A stretch of DNA of 55,414 bases, taken from UBA7960 sp964348755 (GTDB taxonomy: Bacteria; Bacteroidota; Bacteroidia; Bacteroidales; UBA7960). The notes under the pieces were generated by a model. That model made no database searches. It saw only the letters and a list, made by a program, of their open reading frames with translations, and was not told where the DNA came from. A program made the translations under genes and the position numbers. Positions 50,588 through 55,414 of this stretch are shown piece after piece; position 1 is the stretch's first letter, and each line of letters starts with the position of its first letter. The stretch is taken from assembly GCA_964348755.1 (NCBI GenBank), contig CAYGDW010000014.1, positions 1 to 55,414 on the forward strand, written 5' to 3'.

Positions 50588-53500
50588 CTAATGGGCTTTA
50601 AACCTTAGAAACACCGGAAAAAACAACAAAATGGCCAACAGACTGAATACAAGCCCTCCGATGGTTCCGGAAGCAAAGGCAAACCAAAATGGCTCCTTTT
50701 CCCCGATAAGAAAAGGGATAAGCCCTATTATGGTAGAAAACACCGTAAGCAAAACCGGAAATATTTTGTACTGAAAGGCCTTGAGGTATAATGCCGGCAG
50801 GCTTCTTCCCTGGTGAGAATTGCGGTAGTTGTTAAAATCGTTGAGAATATACAGACCGGCATTTACGGCCAGCCCGCTAAGCAAAATAAAGGCAGCCCAG
50901 CCACCCTGGTCAAAATTGAGTTTAAAAAGGTAAAATGTGAGAAACAATCCGGAAAATGAAATAGGAATAAGGCCAATAATTGCCAGGGGTTGCAGCAGCG
51001 ACTCGAGCAGGATGGCACAAATAAAGAAAATGATTACAATTACGAGCAAAATGAGCAGGTACTGGCTTTTTTTCTCGGTTTGCCACGACCATTGCCTGGC
51101 GCTTGCCTTATAACCCAGGGGCATTATTTGGCTCATTTCTTCCAATAGTTGTTTGTTGAGCCTTTCCTGCAGAGCCGGAGGACCAAGGAAGGTGAAGTCG
51201 AACATTAGCCGGTATTGCTGATTGTATTTGTAAATATCATTGCCAATAGCTTTTTTTTCAATATTAACCAGGCTGCCAGGCTTGAAGTAATTACCGTAAA
51301 TATGCAAAGGTTTGTTTGCCAGGTCCCAAACCGAGTACTCAAGATATTGTTCGGGCACCAGGTTTATGGGTACTGGTTGGTCATCAACTATTATTTTCTG
51401 GGCTGGCCTTTTCATTACCAGTTGCTGCAGATTGCTAAACACGGCATGGCGGTTCAGGCCGTGCATGGCCAGGAGCCTTTCGTCGAACTCCATGAAAAAC
51501 TCTATGCGGTTGGGGCTTCGCCAGGGTTCTGCACCGTAAATGGCAGGCTTTGACACCCGCGGGTTCTGCCTGGCCTTTTCCATGAGTATTTCGGCATACC
51601 GGTACAACTGCTCATAGTTGTAACCATCAAGCACAATATTTCCGCCCCCACCACCAGAACCGAGCACATTGCTGAAGCCCTGACCCACGCCCCACACTCT
51701 CCACTCGGCCCCACCAATGGAAAGGGCTTTTTGTATGACCCTGTTTTGAAGCACATGAGGAAAAGCGCCTTGATCGAATTCAGGTTTGAACTGTACCGAA
51801 ATATATGCATTGTCATGCGAAAAAACGCGGGTTTGAAACTGTTCGATCTGAGTAAACTGAAGCAGGAAATCTTCCATTTGCAACATGGCATCGTTCATCT
51901 GGTGCAGGGTAGCTCCGTCGGGCATCTGCCCCCTGATAAAGATGGTGGTGCGCTCGGGGTCTGAAAAAAAAGAGCGCTCATATACAAACTGAGAGAACAG
52001 CCTGAATGAGCCACCCAGCGCCTTTTCGGCCGTACGCTTTATGCGTTGCTGGTAGAAAGAGCTTCCAATGGTTTTGTTGTAAACGGCCGCACCCACGCCC
52101 TCGCCTTCTAGCTTTGATGGCAGCATGTGCACTGGCAACCCAAAACCAAGCACCAGCAATACGAAAACCAACCATCGATACCTTCGGGCAAGCAGCATAA
52201 ACCTGAAGTAGGCCCTGCTGAGCCTAACTTTGCGACGTGTTGAGGCCTTGAAAAAAGTTGTTGCTTGGCGGGCCATCCCGCTTTTGGCAAAAAGGGCTGG
52301 AATAAAAAACCAGGCCACCCCCAGCGACAGAAAAAGGTTGACCAACACCACCCCTGCAAAATCTTTCAACTGAACCCGCTGCTGAGCTTCGAGTAAAAAA
52401 ATAACCGACAGGCTTCCCATGGTGGTGAGCGTGGCCGCCAGTATGGCCAGAAACACCCGCTTGTTGCGATGGTTTTGCATGTGTTCGATCATCACAATAC
52501 TGTTGTCTATTATTATGCCAAGCGAAACGGTAATGCCTGCCAGGGAATACAGATGTATTTCAATGCCAAGCAGGTAGTACCAGCTTACGGCCAGCAGCAA
52601 GTTGGCCACCACGGTGGCAAAAATCATAAATAGGTACCTGAAGTTGCGGGCCACCAACAGCACAAACAGCATGAGCACCGAAAATGAAAAGAGCATTCGA
52701 AAGCCTACCCGACTGAGGTCTTTGCGGATAAACTCAGTATCGTCGTAAGTGAGGATCATTTGCCAGCCGGCGGGCAACTGCGCTTGCAACTGGTCAACAG
52801 TTTGGCGGGCAATGTTCGAAAGCCTTATCTGGTTTTGGCCGCGAGTGGCGGCAATGGCCATCAGCAGAGTGGTTTGCCCGTTGATGCGGTAATAGTTGAA
52901 CGGGGGCTCTTCCACCAGCCTTACCGAGGCCAGCTCGGTAAGAAAAATGACCCGGCCATTATGGTTACCGACAGGTATGCTTTCCCATTTAGGGGTTTCG
53001 TGCCGATTAGCCCTGAGTACAGCGGGCATGCTGATACTGAAGGCAGTTGTTTCGTTTTCAATGGTGGCCATACCCAAAAAGCTTTCGCCGAAATATTGCT
53101 GCAAGGCTTGCGCCAATGCTTCCTGTTTTATGCCCCACAGCCGCATCTTTTCGGGCTGGTAAACCACCTGGTATTCGAATGGCCGGGCGCCGAAAAGATT
53201 TACATTGTCGATGCCGGGTACCTGCGCCAGCACAGGCAGCACCTGCCGCTCGATGTGGCGGGCAATGTCATGAGTGGCAGCCGGAGCAACTATTGTGTAG
53301 GTAAGCAGCGGATTATTGCGGCCCGAGGCGCGGCTGGTCGAAATGGACGGATAGCTAACCCCTTCGGGTAAGCCCGGATACAACCGCCTGATATGTGCCG
53401 ACACCTCAAAGCGGGCCAGATCGGTATTGATGCCTTTCTTCAGGCTTATGGCAACATACCCACTGGCAAACTGCGACACCGAGCTGATCTCCTTAAGTCC

Positions 53501-53707
53501 GAGCATGGTACTCAGCGATGATTCTATTTTTGAGGTAACCTCTCGCTCCACATGTATGGCCGGAGCACCCGGCCACGTAAAGTTAATGCGCATGGCAGGC
53601 AGCTCGTCAGATGGATGCAACTGTATGCCAAGCAGCGGCACAAAAGCCAGCCCTATCAGCATCAATGCTGCTATTATTATGATTATGGAAAAAGGGGATG
53701 GGCGCAT
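50588..53707 (-). CDS. RND-family efflux transporter, inner-membrane subunit
   Basis: Full-length RND transporter (1039 aa, 12 helices). TM1 begins at residue 7, and the porter domain carries GYVAISLKKGINTDLARFEV. TM4 has GITVSLGIIIDNSIVMIEHM, where only one Asp of the usual AcrB-type Asp-Asp proton relay remains (Asp-Asn). The second porter domain starts after about 530, and TM10 is LSGLAVNAGLYILNDFNNYR. RND subunits of this divergent type are found as the second of two pump genes in Bacteroidota, consistent with the partial RND gene upstream. No periplasmic adaptor gene is in the window. Substrates are unknown. Confidence 0.92.
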   Translation of the reverse strand: MRPSPFSIIIIIAALMLIGLAFVPLLGIQLHPSDELPAMRINFTWPGAPAIHVEREVTSKIESSLSTMLGLKEISSVSQFASGYVAISLKKGINTDLARFEVSAHIRRLYPGLPEGVSYPSISTSRASGRNNPLLTYTIVAPAATHDIARHIERQVLPVLAQVPGIDNVNLFGARPFEYQVVYQPEKMRLWGIKQEALAQALQQYFGESFLGMATIENETTAFSISMPAVLRANRHETPKWESIPVGNHNGRVIFLTELASVRLVEEPPFNYYRINGQTTLLMAIAATRGQNQIRLSNIARQTVDQLQAQLPAGWQMILTYDDTEFIRKDLSRVGFRMLFSFSVLMLFVLLVARNFRYLFMIFATVVANLLLAVSWYYLLGIEIHLYSLAGITVSLGIIIDNSIVMIEHMQNHRNKRVFLAILAATLTTMGSLSVIFLLEAQQRVQLKDFAGVVLVNLFLSLGVAWFFIPALFAKSGMARQATTFFKASTRRKVRLSRAYFRFMLLARRYRWLVFVLLVLGFGLPVHMLPSKLEGEGVGAAVYNKTIGSSFYQQRIKRTAEKALGGSFRLFSQFVYERSFFSDPERTTIFIRGQMPDGATLHQMNDAMLQMEDFLLQFTQIEQFQTRVFSHDNAYISVQFKPEFDQGAFPHVLQNRVIQKALSIGGAEWRVWGVGQGFSNVLGSGGGGGNIVLDGYNYEQLYRYAEILMEKARQNPRVSKPAIYGAEPWRSPNRIEFFMEFDERLLAMHGLNRHAVFSNLQQLVMKRPAQKIIVDDQPVPINLVPEQYLEYSVWDLANKPLHIYGNYFKPGSLVNIEKKAIGNDIYKYNQQYRLMFDFTFLGPPALQERLNKQLLEEMSQIMPLGYKASARQWSWQTEKKSQYLLILLVIVIIFFICAILLESLLQPLAIIGLIPISFSGLFLTFYLFKLNFDQGGWAAFILLSGLAVNAGLYILNDFNNYRNSHQGRSLPALYLKAFQYKIFPVLLTVFSTIIGLIPFLIGEKEPFWFAFASGTIGGLVFSLLAILLFFPVFLRFKAH

Positions 53708-53712
53708 GGGGG

Positions 53713-53930
53713 GGGTGGTAGGGTTGTATGGGTTGGAAGGGTTGTAAGGGTTGTAAGGGTTGTAAGGGTTNNNNNNNNNNNNNNNNNNNNNNNNNNNNNN
53801 NNNNNNNNNNNNNNNNNNNNNNNNNNNNNNNNNNNNNNNNNNNNNNNNNNNNNNNNNNNNNNNNNNNNNNAAGGGTTGTAAGGGTTATATTGGTTGGAAG
53901 GGTTGTAAGGGTTATAAGGGTTGTTTGGCT
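53713..53930. repeat. 9-bp tandem repeat (GGGTTGTAA)n interrupted by the assembly gap
   Basis: Both sides of the N run consist of 9-bp units GGGTTGTAA with variants (GGGTTGTAT, GGTTGGAAG, GGGTTATAA). Because 9 is a multiple of three, all frames stay open and give artificial Asn-Pro-Tyr or Thr-Leu-Thr repeat peptides, which should not be annotated as proteins. The array begins six bases upstream of the full RND gene's start codon. Confidence 0.9.
53771..53870. other. Assembly gap of 100 N
   Basis: Exactly 100 undetermined bases within the 9-bp repeat array, the conventional length for a gap of unknown size. The true repeat number and any sequence inside are not known. Confidence 0.99.
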
Positions 53931-53966
53931 TACAGTGCAATTGGGAATTCCCGGGGGAGTCGGGGG

Positions 53967-54059
53967 TATCGGATTTTTTCTGATCTTCAAAGCCAAAGCA
54001 AATGCCATTTGGTAAATCTCCAATTCACGATATGACTTCAAATTCCATTCCATAACCAT
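53967..54059 (-). pseudogene. Truncated four-helix-bundle protein gene
   Basis: From ATG 54059 the minus strand reads MVMEWNLKSYRELEIYQMAF and then ALALKIRK. This is the recognisable first helix of the four-helix-bundle / 23S rRNA intervening-sequence family (consensus like S-Y-x-E-L-x-(V/I)-(W/Y)-x-x-A). After about residue 28 the homology stops in a proline-rich stretch, and the frame runs into the 9-bp repeat, so roughly three quarters of a normal 115-120-residue gene is missing. The rest could lie in the assembly gap, but the sequence between 53931 and 53975 does not look like the family. Confidence 0.7.
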
Positions 54060-54060
54060 T

Positions 54061-54155
54061 AAAACAATTACACCTATTTAAAACCATTACAACCACTAAA
54101 ACTATTACAACAACTACAACCATTTCAACAACTACAACCATTACAAACCGTACAA
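54061..54155. repeat. Degenerate ACAACC/ATTACAAC microsatellite
   Basis: Imperfect tandem words on the plus strand: CCATTACAACCACT, ATTACAACAACTACAACC, ATTTCAACAACTACAACC, ATTACAAACC. The core TTACAACC is the reverse complement of the core of the GGGTTGTAA array on the other side of the four-helix-bundle fragment. The fragment is therefore bracketed by related repeats in inverted orientation. The tract overlaps the last codons of the partial RND gene. Confidence 0.75.
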
Positions 54156-55385
54156 CCTTTTCCCCTGTTTTCTCCGGTACAAATAATAATAAAACACCGG
54201 TATAAAGTACAGGCTCACGAATGTGCCCAGGCCGAGGCCGCCGATGACCACCAGTGCCAGTGGTTTTTGCAGGTCGTTACCCAGTCCGCTGATAAAGAGA
54301 ATGGGCAGCAGCGCAAAAATGGTGGTGATGCTGGTCATGAGTATGGGTTTTAGCCGGTAATGGCCGGCGGTGTAGAGTGCTCTAAGCAGGGACATGCCAC
54401 CGGCCCTGAGCCGGTTTATGGTATCGATCTTCAGGATGCTGTCGTTGATGATGATACCGGCCATAACCACCAGTCCTATCATCGACATCATGTTGAGCGA
54501 AGCTCCGAAGAGCATAAGCATGGCCAATGCTCCGGCCATTGCCAATGGAACTTCGAGCAGGACAATAAATGGCAGGGTGAGCGACTCGAACTGCGCTGCA
54601 AGGATAAAGAACAACAGCAGCAGGGCCACAATGCCAATAATAAGAAGTTCTTTTACCAGCATCTGGCGGGCAAACAGGCTGCCGGAAAAACCGGCCTCGA
54701 ACCACCTTGACTGTTGCATTTGCTGTTGAATGGTTTGTGTGGTTTGGTTCAGTTGTCGGGCCGGTATTTCAAGCGCCAGCGGAAAGTATTCGCCTTCGAG
54801 GCCAGCTGTTATCACGGGCAGGTCGGCGCCACGGCTGCGGCTTACCAGCAGTTGCAGGGGCACCTCAACGCCCTGGCGATTGGTAACGGTGGTGGTTTGA
54901 AGCATTTGGTGCAGGTCGCTCTGGCGGCTGCCCACCTTTACAGGCACAAAAGCGCGGCTGTCAATTAGGGTGATTACCTGGTTTTCGTTAAAGATGCGCG
55001 AGAGACTTCGTTGCAGGCTGCCCATGTCAACCTGGTGCAGCGCCATGAGCTGCAGGTCGGCTTCGAGCAGCAGGTTTTGCTGAAGGGGCACTGGGTCGAA
55101 ATGCAGTTGTGGCAGGGCTTGTTGCAGGGTGTCGATGGTTTGCTGCAGGTGCAAAGCCAGCTCGCTGCCGAAGTTTTGGAGGGGCCTGAGGCGAAGCTCA
55201 AGCGGGGGCTGGCGGTCGCCAAACAACTGGTCGAACAGGTTGCCCTCCTCGCGAAACTGCAGGATGGTCCTTGGGTAGCGTCGGCTGATAAACGTTCTGG
55301 TAAGGTCTTCCATGGCTGCCAGGTCTTTTTCAGAGGCGGCCAGCAGGTAAAGCAGGCTTTGAATATTCCGGTGAAAGTAGGCCAC
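54141..55385 (-). CDS. RND-family efflux transporter, C-terminal part only
   Basis: About 407 residues of RND homology covering the second porter domain and TM7-TM12. It starts with the porter segment ...ISRRYPRTILQFREEGNLFDQLFGDRQPP, quoted in part as YPRTILQFREEGN. TM helices follow after KELLIIGIVALLLLFFILAA, and TM10 is MSMIGLVVMAGIIINDSI. Some 600 N-terminal residues expected for an RND protein are absent. The frame stays open to the window edge, but from 55364 upward the sequence is a tandem repeat unlike RND genes. The GTG at 55385 lies inside that repeat and is unlikely to be a natural start. The gene appears interrupted at about 55363, or the contig ends in a repeat. Confidence 0.85.
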   Translation of the reverse strand: MAYFHRNIQSLLYLLAASEKDLAAMEDLTRTFISRRYPRTILQFREEGNLFDQLFGDRQPPLELRLRPLQNFGSELALHLQQTIDTLQQALPQLHFDPVPLQQNLLLEADLQLMALHQVDMGSLQRSLSRIFNENQVITLIDSRAFVPVKVGSRQSDLHQMLQTTTVTNRQGVEVPLQLLVSRSRGADLPVITAGLEGEYFPLALEIPARQLNQTTQTIQQQMQQSRWFEAGFSGSLFARQMLVKELLIIGIVALLLLFFILAAQFESLTLPFIVLLEVPLAMAGALAMLMLFGASLNMMSMIGLVVMAGIIINDSILKIDTINRLRAGGMSLLRALYTAGHYRLKPILMTSITTIFALLPILFISGLGNDLQKPLALVVIGGLGLGTFVSLYFIPVFYYYLYRRKQGKRLYGL

Positions 55386-55414
55386 TATTCCGGAGCAAAG
55401 TAGGCCACTAATTC
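55364..55414 (-). mobile_element. Tandem terminal repeats of a probable IS21-type insertion sequence (edge)
   Basis: Read on the minus strand, two near-identical units of 23 and 22 bp follow each other (55408-55386 and 55385-55364). Both start GTGGCCTACTTT and end CCGGAATA, differing only in the middle (GCT versus CA). The six bases before them (GAATTA) look like the end of a third unit. Multiple terminal repeats of the GTGGCC...CCGGAAT type are what I recall at the ends of IS21-family elements in Bacteroidota. No transposase gene is visible because the window stops. Confidence 0.5.

Noticed and set aside
53713..53930. Possible CRISPR array
   Set aside because: Units are 9 bp with no spacers and no cas genes nearby; it is a simple tandem repeat.
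53607..54059. A 150-residue reading frame running through the N gap with Thr-Leu-Thr or Pro-Leu-Gln repeats, and similar frames on both strands
   Set aside because: The repeat peptides come from a 9-bp microsatellite that keeps every frame open. Only the first ~28 residues (four-helix-bundle start) resemble a real gene.
1..55414. tRNA, rRNA or riboswitch genes
   Set aside because: I looked through the intergenic stretches and found no cloverleaf, rRNA-like segment or recognisable riboswitch. A covariance-model scan would be needed to exclude divergent small RNAs.

Overview
The window reads as draft or metagenomic sequence from a Bacteroidota bacterium. Supporting signs are a SusC/SusD/SusE/F outer-membrane uptake operon, an S46 dipeptidyl-peptidase, many lipoproteins with Bacteroidota-style lipoboxes, and exact copies of the Bacteroidota -7 promoter element TAnnTTTG ahead of about ten genes or operons. 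A run of exactly 100 Ns (53771-53870) marks a scaffold gap. The exact order cannot be fixed. A full mevalonate pathway would be unusual for Bacteroides-like species, which normally use the MEP route.

Layout. 1-4.2 kb (minus): a small, previously uncalled lipoprotein, a SprT-like metalloprotein, mannose-1-phosphate guanylyltransferase and an S46 peptidase. 4.3-7.4 kb (plus): MlaE/MlaF-type lipid ABC transporter and GpmI, ending at a strong bidirectional terminator. 7.4-14.8 kb (minus): a susCDEF-like operon divergent from a LacI-family regulator (15-16 kb), with a candidate operator between them. 16-24.3 kb: U32 protein, PepD, LemA/DUF3137 pair, YitT, LOG protein and two exported proteins of unknown function. 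24.8-32.3 kb: TilS, a three-domain DsbD, a large multi-pass membrane protein, an M20 amidohydrolase and an MBL hydrolase. 32.4-37.2 kb (minus): pstSCAB followed by an alginate-export-type porin.

37.4-48.5 kb (minus) is the highlight. Nine co-oriented, tightly packed genes read, in transcription order: methylcrotonyl-CoA carboxylase beta, methylglutaconyl-CoA hydratase, methylcrotonyl-CoA carboxylase alpha with biotin domain, acyl-CoA dehydrogenase, type 2 IPP isomerase, class II HMG-CoA reductase, GYDIA-type GHMP kinase, diphosphomevalonate decarboxylase and mevalonate kinase. The first four are the leucine/isovalerate degradation steps that end at HMG-CoA. The rest start from HMG-CoA and end at IPP/DMAPP. 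Neither HMG-CoA lyase nor HMG-CoA synthase is in the window. The arrangement suggests a dedicated leucine (or isovalerate) to isoprenoid route.

48.5-49.0 kb is a repeat-rich intergenic stretch with a perfect 20-bp-stem hairpin. 49-55.4 kb (minus) is an efflux locus: a 5'-truncated RND pump gene, a four-helix-bundle gene fragment embedded in inverted 9-bp-type microsatellites and the N gap, a full RND pump gene and a TolC-family gene. At the right edge the truncated RND gene runs into tandem repeats that look like the end of an IS21-type insertion sequence.
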